A DNA stretch of 64,000 bases from Sthenelais limicola. Lineage: Eukaryota; Annelida; Polychaeta; Phyllodocida; Sigalionidae. The notes below the pieces were generated by a model. It saw only the letters and a program-made list of their open reading frames with translations. It did not search any database and was not told the origin of the DNA. The DNA lies in the NCBI GenBank assembly GCA_942159475.1, contig OW804095.1, positions 88,115,740 to 88,179,739 on the forward strand, in the 5' to 3' direction. The position numbers were made by a program, and so were the translations under genes. Position 1 is the first letter of the stretch. Every line of letters starts with the position of its first letter. Below are positions 8,998 through 18,712 of the stretch, one piece after another.

Positions 8998-9512
8998 TTG
9001 AAGGAACGTGGCATGATAAGTGTAATCCTAAAGAAAGGGAATGACCCTTCTTACATAAAAAATTGGAGGCATATTACCTTACTTAATGTTGACTATAAAA
9101 TCATTTCAAAAACAATCGCTTCAAGGTTAAATCTCTTTCTCCCAAGTATAGTTAACGAAGACCAGTTTGGGTTTGTGAAAGGAAGATTTATTGGAACCGC
9201 CATTAGAAGAATTGATGATATTATTTCTTATTTAGAACATGAAAAAGAGAGTGGGGTCGTTGCATCCCTCGATTTTACCAAAGCTTATGACTCCATAGAG
9301 TGGACCTTTTTAAGAAAAGCTCTGGAAGCGCATAACATTGATAATTTATTCATAACATGGATAGAAACCCTTTTTAAAGATTCAAAGGCGACCTTTATGA
9401 ACAACGGATTTTCCTCCCAATGGTTTTCGGTGGACATGGGGATGACACAGGGTGACCCCCTATCATCCTCCCTCTTCACTATTGTTATTGAAAAGCTTGC
9501 GGAAAGAAGCAA
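8998..9512 (+). pseudogene. L1/Tx1-like LINE reverse transcriptase, fragment
   Basis: A ~170-aa frame carries RT palm/finger motifs of non-LTR elements: NWRHITLLNVDYKIISK, DQFGFVKGR, ASLDFTKAYDSIEW and the block GMTQGDPLSSSLF. These are hallmarks of L1/Tx1-clade RT (the R-P-I-x-L-L-N-x-D-Y-K pattern, here with H for P). The frame stops before the catalytic FADD box. The 5' part of the element (ORF1, endonuclease) is absent, so the copy is 5'-truncated and internally deleted. The next frame resumes downstream of the missing segment. Confidence 0.85.
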
Positions 9513-10454
9513 ATGATATATTATAAGAGTTGGGAAGATCAAGGAATCACAGCTATAGGTGACCTCATAAAAGAGAATGGTTCGTTCATGACTACAACAG
9601 AGATAGGCCTTAACTACGATTTCAGACCTTCTTTCTTTGAAAGGATGTCAATTAGAAATGCCATCCCTAAAAATTGGTTAAAGGTTATCAAGGAGACCAC
9701 AGGTGTACAGATAAAAAATTCTATTGATTTTTATGTCAATGGTACTCCCTTAAATCTCATAAGCTGTAATGCAAAAAATGTATATTGTGAATTAATCAAA
9801 AAAAGGAAGATGGAGAAAGAAAAGTTTGATGAATGGCAAAGGTTGTTATCAATGAACGATAATCAATTTGATCAGGTTGACTGGAAGAAATGTTTTATCT
9901 TACCATACAAAGCCACATCTGAAACTAGACTACAAGAACTCCAATTTAAAATCCTTCATAAAATAATCACATGCAATGTTCATTTAAAAAATATTAGAAT
10001 AATCGACTCACCAAAGTGTAATTTCTGTAATCTAAAGGACGATATTGTCCATTTCTTTGTAAAATGCAAACTCAACTCCAGTATATGGCAGAACATTCTC
10101 AGATGGATACATGATGTAGGATATTTAAATACAGACAAAAGGGGTAAAAACATTCTGTCTTTAAACAGAGGTAAAATCGTTGTTATTCTCAAGAATATAA
10201 TGTTTGGCATCAAGGGTGACGAACTATGTGTAAATATTATAAATTGGATTCTTTTACAAGTCAAAGCTATTATACATAGGCAAAGGTTGTTTGACCAAGG
10301 TAAAATCAATTTATTGAATGTATTTTCGGAACTAAAGATGAGATGTAATGTAACCATTTACTCGATCCCCAGTGGTAACATCCAAAAGGAAAAAAAAGCA
10401 ATGTGGAGAAGACTCAAAGATGACTTACAAGAAAAAATTGACAGCCTAAAATAG
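9513..10454 (+). pseudogene. L1/Tx1-like LINE C-terminal domain
   Basis: A 313-aa frame matches the C-terminal region of Tx1/L1-like ORF2 proteins: an aromatic-rich start (YYKSWEDQGI), then the Cys/His knuckle CNFCNLKDDIVHFFVKC and a tryptophan-rich tail ending at TAG. The RT frame and this frame differ in phase and meet at about 9512, where the catalytic FADD and thumb region should be, so a deletion joined them. The element's 3' tail follows to the A-rich tract near 10,770-10,797. Confidence 0.82.
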
Positions 10455-10800
10455 CACTAGAATTACCAACTTTAGTGTTTACTTTCTCCTCCCATACAAG
10501 GCTGAATTAAGATAGCTCCTTCCCCTAAATATATACCCCCGATAGTTCTAACTGTGCTGCCACCTATGAACAAGCGACAAAAACGTTTTCCCGAAGGTTT
10601 TAAACGCTATCGCCATCGAGTGTCTTTCTATGTAATCACGCGCGGTCATTCAACATTATGCAAGGATGCTAATGTATTTGATTTTCATATTACCCTTGTT
10701 TGTATCTACCATGTACGACTGTCTTGCCAATTTATACATGTTTACGTTGGAAATAAAGTTTGTGCAAAAACAAAAAAAAATACAAAAAAAAAAAATGACA
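10455..10800 (+). other. LINE 3' tail with A-rich end
   Basis: A short 3' UTR-like segment following the LINE stop codon. It ends in two A-runs (CAAAAACAAAAAAAAATAC then a longer A tract), consistent with the priming end of a LINE insertion. A clear target-site duplication was not identified. Confidence 0.55.
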
Positions 10801-11219
10801 ACCCAATTTTCTTCATAAAAACCCTTTTTGAGAAAATAAAATTAACAAAATTAATTTTCTCTATTGAGACCCTCTTGAGTCCTCACATTTGAGGCATATA
10901 TAGGTTTATTTTGTCAAGAAATTGAATTTTACTGGAACATGTCCTGTTTCCTTTGGGAAAAGGAAATAACTGAAAACCCCGAATTGTCCGAATGATGAAC
11001 AAATGTGAACTGTTCACCCACACTGATTCTTGTCTGAATACCAATTTTGAGACTGTGTGAAATTTAAAACCCTGTTGAAACATTCTGGGTCTAAAAATGC
11101 TTTTTGAATAGAGGCTCTGAAACTTAGTTAGAAATATAGTTTAATGTTAAAAGAAATATAGTTTAATGTTAAAAGAATTGAAACTAATATAAAATAAGGG
11201 GTTATTGGGATTCTACATG
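10801..11219. other. Non-coding
   Basis: AT-rich, with one short tandem pair (GAAATATAGTTTAATGTTAA, twice at 11,130-11,175). No gene is seen. Confidence 0.6.
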
Positions 11220-11777
11220 TAGAGTCACCGGTTTGTAGTCTATTTGCTTATGTCAAAAAAATGGCTCCCGTGTGGAATTCATGTTAATTTTTGCAGACAA
11301 ACCGTTTTTTATAGTATTTAATGAGCAGAATTCAAAAATCGATGTCTGCAATTTTTTCAAACATTTTATCATACCGAAATTCAAGATGGCGTCCAAGATG
11401 GCAGCTGAGACAATAAATGCACATAACTTTGGTTCTAGTTAACATAAATGAGTGATTTTGGTGTGTATTTCTATGTTTTCCATGTCAGGGAATCCAATGA
11501 AATAAAAATAAAATCCAAAGCACATGATGCCTTTCCACTAGGGGGAGTTATAGGTCATTTTTCACATATTTCCCTGAAAAATGATTAGAAATACTTCAAA
11601 TATCTTTTAATTCTTATACACAAATCCTTTATTCATTTCATTAAAGCAAAATATTCAGTCTTGTTAGTTGATATAACATTAGCAGTTCACTATTTATGGT
11701 TTTTTACTATTAGAATAGTTGGTTAATGGGAATTCAGCCACAAATTTGGGTCCTTCTGCATAGTAATTTGGTCCAGC
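11220..11777 (-). repeat. Dispersed repeat, left part (split by gypsy)
   Basis: The reverse complement of this block matches 35,400-35,925, including CATGAATTCCACACGGGAGC, the CGCCATCTTGGA region, CCCCTAGTGGAAAGGCATCA and TTTGTGGCTGAATTCCC. The gypsy element was inserted at its right end, and the continuation of the repeat lies beyond the far LTR at 25,437-25,580. Class unknown. Confidence 0.85.
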
Positions 11778-12108
11778 TGTTATACTTGGTGTAACACTAT
11801 TAGAAGATTGAAGAAAGATCTATGATGTTTCTATTGCATTTATTCTGTAAGATGGTAACGTACAGAGATACAGCTGGTATTGGTATCAGATGGTAAGTGA
11901 GTCTCTGGGCTTAGGGATAAGCCCTAAATACCAGGAGGGCGGACCCTACATTGGGACGCCTCTCCTTGATTGGACCAGAGCACCTGGAGGCTCTGGTCCA
12001 ATCACGGACCTTAATAATCAGTACAACTCTGGACTGCGTGCAGGCAGGAGGAGGAAGAGAAACAAAATTTCTAGGCATACAGGGCATATGTTACAATACG
12101 TTATAACA
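11778..12108 (-). repeat. 3' LTR of the gypsy element
   Basis: 331 bp, TGTTATA...TATAACA. In the transcribed (minus) direction it has a hairpin with 14-bp perfect arms (11,968-11,981 and 11,990-12,003), each arm carrying a CCAAT or ATTGG box, then a weak TATA-like TATTTAGG, and an AATAAA polyadenylation signal (11,839-11,844). Its sequence appears identical to the other LTR. Confidence 0.93.
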
Positions 12109-14353
12109 TATTATCCCCCAATTATTATGAGTCTCTCTGAGGACTAAATATTAATTAAAAGATGACATAATTGTTGCATGAGGCCTGGAGTTATATAATG
12201 TTATATAATAGCTAACTGGAAATTTACATAATTAAAATTAATTATATCCATCTGCACGAGTCTTACTACGAGAAACCTTAAAGAATGAGCTTGCACGAGG
12301 TTGCGCAATCCCAATTTAAATAAGATAAAGGTGCATGGCTTAAGGAGGTTTAAGAGAGATTACGTAATCCAATTTTTTTTTCCACTGTTTACGCAATTAA
12401 AAAAAACCCTTTAAACGACGAATTTTGCATGGGGTGCATTAGCTACAGTGCTATGCAATATTACGTAATAAGACGAAGAGAAAAACCCGGTGTTACGTAA
12501 TTGGTTGTAATAGGTTACGCGATAGATCATAAGAACAATTAATTAGGGAGACAAGGCGCAATTGGTTAATTAAATGATGCAGCCACTTAATTGCGTAACT
12601 ACGCGTACCAACTACGCAACGCAAAATTAATGAGCAATCATGGGGTTATGCAATATAAAACGAAAACAACATAGTAAAATTTTTAAGAGCCATTATGGTT
12701 TGAGAAATTGGGCTAATTATATAATGTTACGTAATGTTACGTAATCCGAGATAAAATTGAACAAGAAATAAAATTAAACATGAAATAAAATTGAACATGA
12801 AAAATAAAATTGGACATGAAAATAAAATTGAACATGGAATATTTAAATTAGATTTACCACAAATTAAATTCACTATAATTAACTTCAGCCATTGAGCAAG
12901 ATCACGTAATGTTACGTAAGAAGAGAAAATTATTAATTCCCAAATCAATCCGAAGGTGAATTACAATTATAAAAAATTACGTAATAATGTTGCGTAATAG
13001 ATTTCGAGTTAAAGGTAACAAGTAAGGTTAAAAATGCTCAGATTGCCCTGAAATTAATAATTCAATTAGTCAATAAAATTGTCAAAGGACGCCTTTTTGG
13101 TGCAGATGACGTCACTGCAGGTGCAGATGACGCCAAGAGCAGGCTCGTCCATACATTCCTTGCCGTCAGGCCTGCGGGCGTGGTAAATTAATTGATGAAG
13201 GAGACCGTTATCTTTTCACGAGGTGAGCGCTTAAACGTTAAGTCGCTGTGATTGCGCCGCACTTCAGACTGACCCAGATAAGGTATGATGGCTGCCGAGG
13301 TTGGAGCATTTGTGCAGAGCGCTCGGAGCTTCTGTCTACCTTATAGCTGGATGCTAAGCATATCTAGCGATATTGGGAGGAATTTTAGAGCTACTTTATA
13401 AGCTTAGGAAGGCCTTATTATGGAGGGAGAATAAGCGCATTTTTACGCGGCAAAGGTGGGAGCTGATCACTAGATATTTCTGGGGGTAACCGTGTCCTTC
13501 ATTATGAAGATAATAATCTTCCGGCCTGTAAATCACGGGTGACAAAAACCCTGTAACGTATTTACAAGAAGTTTTCTGTTCAGAAAAGGATAGGCAAGCT
13601 TTCTGGCCAGAATTTTTAAGATAAAAGTTTATAAAAATTAAAATTTATAAGAGGAGAATAAGGTAAATACCCTCTTTAAAAGAAGTTCAGAATGCTACCT
13701 AGCAGTACTTAGACTCAACTGAAAACCGAGAGGTAGACATTACAAATATACAAGAGTGACATATTGAAATAGCAGTTAGAAGAGGTAGTCGCAGTCGTCG
13801 ACAGAAGCAGTGGTCTCCGTTCCTCCAGACGCGAAGTAGTTGAGTAAGGGAAGTTTTAAAAGGGGCGGAGGCTTTTTAAAGTCCAAGTTCTTTTACTTTC
13901 TGGCGAATACTAAGATTAGAGAGTTCTCTTGTTTTTATGTTAAGTGCAAATGTTACTAGGTATCCTCCCCGGTGGTAAAATTCAACACTCCGATGTTGAG
14001 GCTGGGAAGAAGGAAAACAAAAACAGAGAGAAGCTATAAGTGTCCAGAACATGTACATGATAAAAAAAAAAAATTTTATGTAGCAGGTTCAAAAATGGAA
14101 ACGGGTTCGTAGGAACGCAAATGCAACTGGTCAAAACTGAGAGAGATCTGTGGTTTAAAAAATCTAATGATGAGGCGATCAATGTTTTAACAAATAGACA
14201 CTGGTGTGGCGTTAAATTAACGAAAAGACCCTAAAAGTTTAAGGCATAGAAAAATATTTAAATGACTGCTGCTGGCAGACCTTTTGGTAGCTGAGGTAAA
14301 AAGAGAACATTTGGGTTTTGAGAGGAAGAAGAAGGGATAGAAACTCACGAGAA
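12109..14353 (-). promoter_or_regulatory. Gypsy 3' non-coding region with TTACGTAA cluster
   Basis: 2.2 kb between the env stop and the 3' LTR without a convincing ORF. Seven copies of the palindrome TTACGTAA occur within 625 bp (starts 12,360, 12,461, 12,493, 12,727, 12,737, 12,912 and 12,977), plus half-sites such as TTGCGTAA and TTACGCAA. TTACGTAA is the consensus site of PAR/NFIL3-type bZIP factors, so an enhancer role is inferred. A short G-run (GGGGGATAATA in the minus sense) next to the LTR is the candidate polypurine tract. Confidence 0.6.
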
Positions 14354-16885
14354 TCATATCTCTAACTCGATTGTAGGAGGAGCGAACAAGCACTGCTTAA
14401 ACACATTCCTGGAGGCGTAATTGTTGAAGACCTTTGGCGCTGGGGTGACTGAGAGCTCGGCGGGCTGCTTGGTGAGACCGCCGGCCATCGTCATGGTGGC
14501 CCAGGGTATCTGGTGGAAGGATCCGTCGGTCTCCAGTATAGCAAACGAGAATGTGGTGGTCGCCGACCGCAGCGCTTTGTACAGCCGATACCTGTGCGCA
14601 ATTGGTATTTTCACGACATCAGGCATCGGTAAAGGAACAACAGCTGTCCCCACCCTGACTACAAATGGCGCATCCCAGGCCAATTCTACCTCCTTTGACA
14701 TGCAATGGAGCATGGTAGGAGGCTTTACGTTTGGCGCTGTGTTGGTCTGTAAAATGTTGCGATCATAGTGCAGAGGGGCTAGGGGAAGGACAGTTGTTTT
14801 CCACTTGTTGTGTATTTTAAGCACCACGGCTGGGTTAATAGAGGTTTTGTTCGCTAGGGAGGTTGGTAGGCGATTTTTCCTGCACCACCTTATGATTTTG
14901 ACTAGTATGTAGGCGGCGAGGAGGCATCCTAGAGAGATTAGAGCGTGGTCTGACGTCTGCCAGGGGCGTTGGTCGTTGCTAGTCGATGGCGCTGTTACTG
15001 GAGATGCTCCCCACCACACGGGCGCAGCTCGGTGGGTGCTGTTTACTTGGATAACTGGGGAGGCCCTGGTGACAGCTGCCAGTGAGAGGGCCGTTAAGAT
15101 TCTTGATATCCTGTAGCAGGCACCGATCGATATAACAAGTGAGGCTATTGAAATTATTGTGGTTACTGTGATAAAAGACGGATGCAAGGCTATTTTTTTA
15201 TATGCTAGGGCCGAGTTGTATGGTTTGTAAGTAGGAGAACTAGCTGCCAATTGTTTGGCAACTATCTCAAGTTTTAGGCCTTTTGCTAAGATATCCGCGT
15301 TGACGTCGGCGAAGTCAGCAGCCTTCTGGGTTAAATTTGGAAGAATAAGGTTGATTGGGGCTATGGACAGAGATTTACCTGTAAAGTCTTTCCTTGGAGG
15401 TAGAAATTTGTGAACTATTGGTAAGTTTACGGTAGAAAAGGAAATGACGTGAGGGTTATTTCCCATAGAGCAGGCTGTAGACGGGTTAACCAGTGTGTGA
15501 TTGTTGTTGGTTATCACACAACCACAAGGGACGTGTATCACAGAGAAGATTAGCGTTTTGACTAAGGCTGGGGGTGAGGCTTTACAAGAGAGGGTGGAGG
15601 TGGTGATGGAGGTGGTAAAAAGGTATTTGGCAGGTTCGAGAGAGATGGCTCTTGTGGGTGCGAAAAGGTGGGGAAAAAGATCAAAGTGGCATAATGTGTC
15701 TATGTCCTTAACATGGTCCCTTAGCAGCGCGATGGAGCATGTCGGGTGCTTCCCATGGCGGCGTGCGAGGGTGTTGTCGCACGACAAGACCACATTATCC
15801 AAGCAGGAAAAGAGGTCGGTTTCATCTAGCTCGATATAAACGTTGCTATGAAGGGCTACAGCCACATAGCGGGGTAGGGAGGAGATTAAGGTGTATCCTG
15901 GTTGAATTAAGTTAGAAGTATGTATTGGGACCGGAATGGGTGTAATTTGGAAAAGTTTAAAGGCGGCCGGGCCCGCTGAGATAGGAACAGACAAGTGAAT
16001 GAACAGATTATCTTTACTATAGGCGTATCTGGCTATTCTAGAGTTATAAAAATACTTGGGGTCTTTTACCAGGATATTCAAGTTATTATCCCCCGTTCTG
16101 ATGTTCTTCTCCAATTCTGCTAGGGCGAATGCTAGCTTAGTTGGGGTAACTAAAGTATAAGGGAGGCGGCCCAGAGCGAGCTCCTTTATACTGTCCAAAA
16201 AGCTATTTAACTTTGACAGGAAAATGTTTCTTATCGAAATTTGGTATTGGGCCGCTTGAAAGAGGAAACCGTTAAATAGAGATCCTTCTATACCTCTGGA
16301 AATGGTGTAAAAACGGTCGTTAATGGACTTAGTGAGGGAGGAAATAGAGCGGGAGGAGTTTTTGATAGAAGAGAAGACGGTTTTGGCTTGGAGGTTATAG
16401 GCACGTATATGGGAGTTGTGATTTTTCACGATTTGTGACAAGAGTTTGTCTCTCTTGTGGCCGGCTGAGGCGTCCTGACGCAGATAGGCGTCAAGGTGAT
16501 GAAAGTTCGCCTCAACGGCGCTAACCCTTGGGTCGGTCGCTGTGCCTATCACCGGCTCTAGTACGTCGCCGATGAATTGCAACACAGCTTCCCTGGCCTG
16601 TCTACTGGCCTGCTGGTGTGATAGCGGGGCATTCATTAGCGTTCTAATGTCGGCAAGAGTTGAATTAATTTGCAAGTCGGTGGAGAGTAGGAGTTCAGAA
16701 AGGTGAGAAGAGTGGTCGTTTGAGAATTTCCAAAAGGCGGATTTGTCCATAAGCTTTGTCAAGTTAGCTAATCTAGGGTCTTGAGGGGGGCAGGTCAAGT
16801 TAAATTGGATAGCCAGGATAAAATCCACGCTATCGTGGCCGTTAAGGAGGACCTGGTCCCTTTCTGAGAATATGACGCCATAATT
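14354..16885 (-). CDS. Env-like membrane fusion protein ORF
   Basis: Open for about 843 codons with no ATG at its upstream limit. The N-terminus reads GVIFSERDQVLL, and the product may be completed by a spliced leader exon, as is known for errantivirus env. Counting from the GTG at 16,828: long helical regions about 70-240, Cys cluster about 342-380 (CLDNVVLSC, then C and C), PCGCVI near 435, a strong hydrophobic segment about 551-590 and a second about 627-647, then a ~175-residue tail. This layout resembles the baculovirus F/errantivirus Env family that mediates membrane fusion. There is no start-proximal signal peptide in the frame itself. Other possibility: a non-fusogenic membrane protein. 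The assignment rests on architecture and position. Confidence 0.7.
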   Translation of the reverse strand, partial: NYGVIFSERDQVLLNGHDSVDFILAIQFNLTCPPQDPRLANLTKLMDKSAFWKFSNDHSSHLSELLLSTDLQINSTLADIRTLMNAPLSHQQASRQAREAVLQFIGDVLEPVIGTATDPRVSAVEANFHHLDAYLRQDASAGHKRDKLLSQIVKNHNSHIRAYNLQAKTVFSSIKNSSRSISSLTKSINDRFYTISRGIEGSLFNGFLFQAAQYQISIRNIFLSKLNSFLDSIKELALGRLPYTLVTPTKLAFALAELEKNIRTGDNNLNILVKDPKYFYNSRIARYAYSKDNLFIHLSVPISAGPAAFKLFQITPIPVPIHTSNLIQPGYTLISSLPRYVAVALHSNVYIELDETDLFSCLDNVVLSCDNTLARRHGKHPTCSIALLRDHVKDIDTLCHFDLFPHLFAPTRAISLEPAKYLFTTSITTSTLSCKASPPALVKTLIFSVIHVPCGCVITNNNHTLVNPSTACSMGNNPHVISFSTVNLPIVHKFLPPRKDFTGKSLSIAPINLILPNLTQKAADFADVNADILAKGLKLEIVAKQLAASSPTYKPYNSALAYKKIALHPSFITVTTIISIASLVISIGACYRISRILTALSLAAVTRASPVIQVNSTHRAAPVWWGASPVTAPSTSNDQRPWQTSDHALISLGCLLAAYILVKIIRWCRKNRLPTSLANKTSINPAVVLKIHNKWKTTVLPLAPLHYDRNILQTNTAPNVKPPTMLHCMSKEVELAWDAPFVVRVGTAVVPLPMPDVVKIPIAHRYRLYKALRSATTTFSFAILETDGSFHQIPWATMTMAGGLTKQPAELSVTPAPKVFNNYASRNVFKQCLFAPPTIELEI

Positions 16886-18712
16886 TTAGCGTAGTAGTAG
16901 CCTTGCGCTGGTATCACTAGCACAACATATCAAAAACACTATCAATTGGATGCTGAAATACCCATACAAATACTTTAGAATTCATGGCTCTCAAAGTCAA
17001 AACATTAAAGATGAAAGGTAGGGCAGATCAAAAGTCGCGTTAAAATACATACGTGTTACAAAGAAATAACAGTGGTAAAAACAGCATATAAGATTCCTTC
17101 AGTCTGTTGATGCTTACCCTATAGTTTCCATGATTATGTTGCCTTGTTTTGGCAGCGAGTTCAACGTTAGACCAAATAGCCGACAGCTAGCCAATGTTGA
17201 TGATTGGAGGTGGTGTGGTCACTCTGGAGTTCAGAAGGGGAGTGACTGATAATTTTGACTTAGGCTATTAAAGATGGAGGCCCAGGGCGCGAGATGTGGG
17301 CGGGGCGGTAAGTAGCATGGATGACTACCCGGAAAGGCGCTGCTTACTAAGACAATAGTTGCAGCCCTCCTACGTCCAACAAGCTCTCGCTTCCTCGCGC
17401 TCTGAAGGCTGATAGGTCCAGGCAAAAGTGGGCGTGGTGAGAGAGACGTCTAGGTCGGAGGCAAGCCTCCCCTCTCTCGCCCGGCTTTGTTTGGACTTGC
17501 AAGCTGTGATTAAAGCTCGTCGTAATTAGATCAAAGGGGCTATGGGTGTGTGTTATCAACATTGTGTATCTGGCAATCTCGCGCTGGCTAACATAATCCG
17601 GCAGGCAGCTGGACATGGCTCAGGAAAAATAAAGCTATAAGGTGCGACATGTGATAGGCCTCCTCAGAGCGCTTACAGATTAAAGCTCTGGCCAGAGATT
17701 ATTTGGGAATTATACTCAGTCGTACCTGATATGCTTGAGGGGGCATAAACATGCCTAAAGATAAAACTAGCAGTAAGGTCTGTCCAGATAACTGGATCCT
17801 TGGGGGAAATGCCAGGTGGCGTAATCCCTTAGCATATATCTAAGCTTGTGTAATCCAAGGCTTGGGATATAAATGTGGTGCCTGTTAAGGCTTGACTCGA
17901 TAAAGCTAAGAGCCACTAAGCTTGTAAATATATCATGCAGGCTTGGTGGCCTGATAATAACATAAGGGCGACCAAGCGTTAGATGCTTGGCCGCTGATTA
18001 AGATTAGGTTTAGATTGGCAGATGTATCTGCGCCCGGAAGGGCATGGAGTAGTTTTTGCCGGCTTAAAAAGATAAGTCCAGCTTGGTTTAGCATAAATAC
18101 AGTATAGGCTTTCATCTTGGTGAACCGGAGATGGGCGGCGCGGGGCCTACTCCCATGGTCGGCCGGCGTTACGTCGACGCTTGGCCGTTTGTATTGCTAT
18201 AGTAATCAGATAGGAGCTTTGAAGCTAGCTCGGGCTGTGAAACACGAGGCGGACTTAAGACAGATATCGAGTGGCTTTGCGTTTGCTGGGGATTGCTAAA
18301 CACACGCCGAACCTTGTATAGATAGATCTGTGCCTGTGTAAATATAATACTTGATCTGGCAGGTTCTGATTACCGTGCTTGAAATAAAAACCAGAATCAG
18401 TAAGATGTAAATTCTAGAGCAAATACGATGCTAGGGTTTCTAGTTTACTAATAAAGATGAGAACACATTTCATGCGAGAGGAGCTTTGGTAAATGGTAAT
18501 AGCTTTGATCGTGAGAAGCTTGGTCGTTTCTGTGATTGTAGCTGTCCGGTGGGAACTTCTGATGGGGCATGGATGCTGCAGAAACTAGAAATTGAACTAG
18601 CAAGGATGTGGGGTCATAAATCATTGGAGCATGGGCTTTGTCCCTTAGAATGATTAAAAATTTAAAGTATAAGGGTGGTTTAAGAGATACGTCGTTAAAT
18701 TTATCTTGGGCT
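16886..18712 (-). other. Spacer between pol and env
   Basis: 1.8 kb without a convincing ORF, and unusually long for a gypsy element. The sequence repeatedly uses AAGCTTGG and AGGCTTGG words. A short minus-strand frame starting at ATG 18,115 (60 codons, hydrophobic start MKAYTVFMLNQAGLIFL) is the best candidate for a leader exon that could splice onto env, but no splice site was proven. It may hold an env leader intron or RNA-export or packaging signals. Confidence 0.45.

Noticed and set aside
11890..12147. 85-codon ORF present in both LTRs
   Set aside because: It lies within the LTR on the strand opposite to the element's transcription, with no domain; its duplication is only the LTR duplication.
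14421..14768. Plus-strand ORF of 115 codons inside env
   Set aside because: Shadow of the minus-strand env frame.
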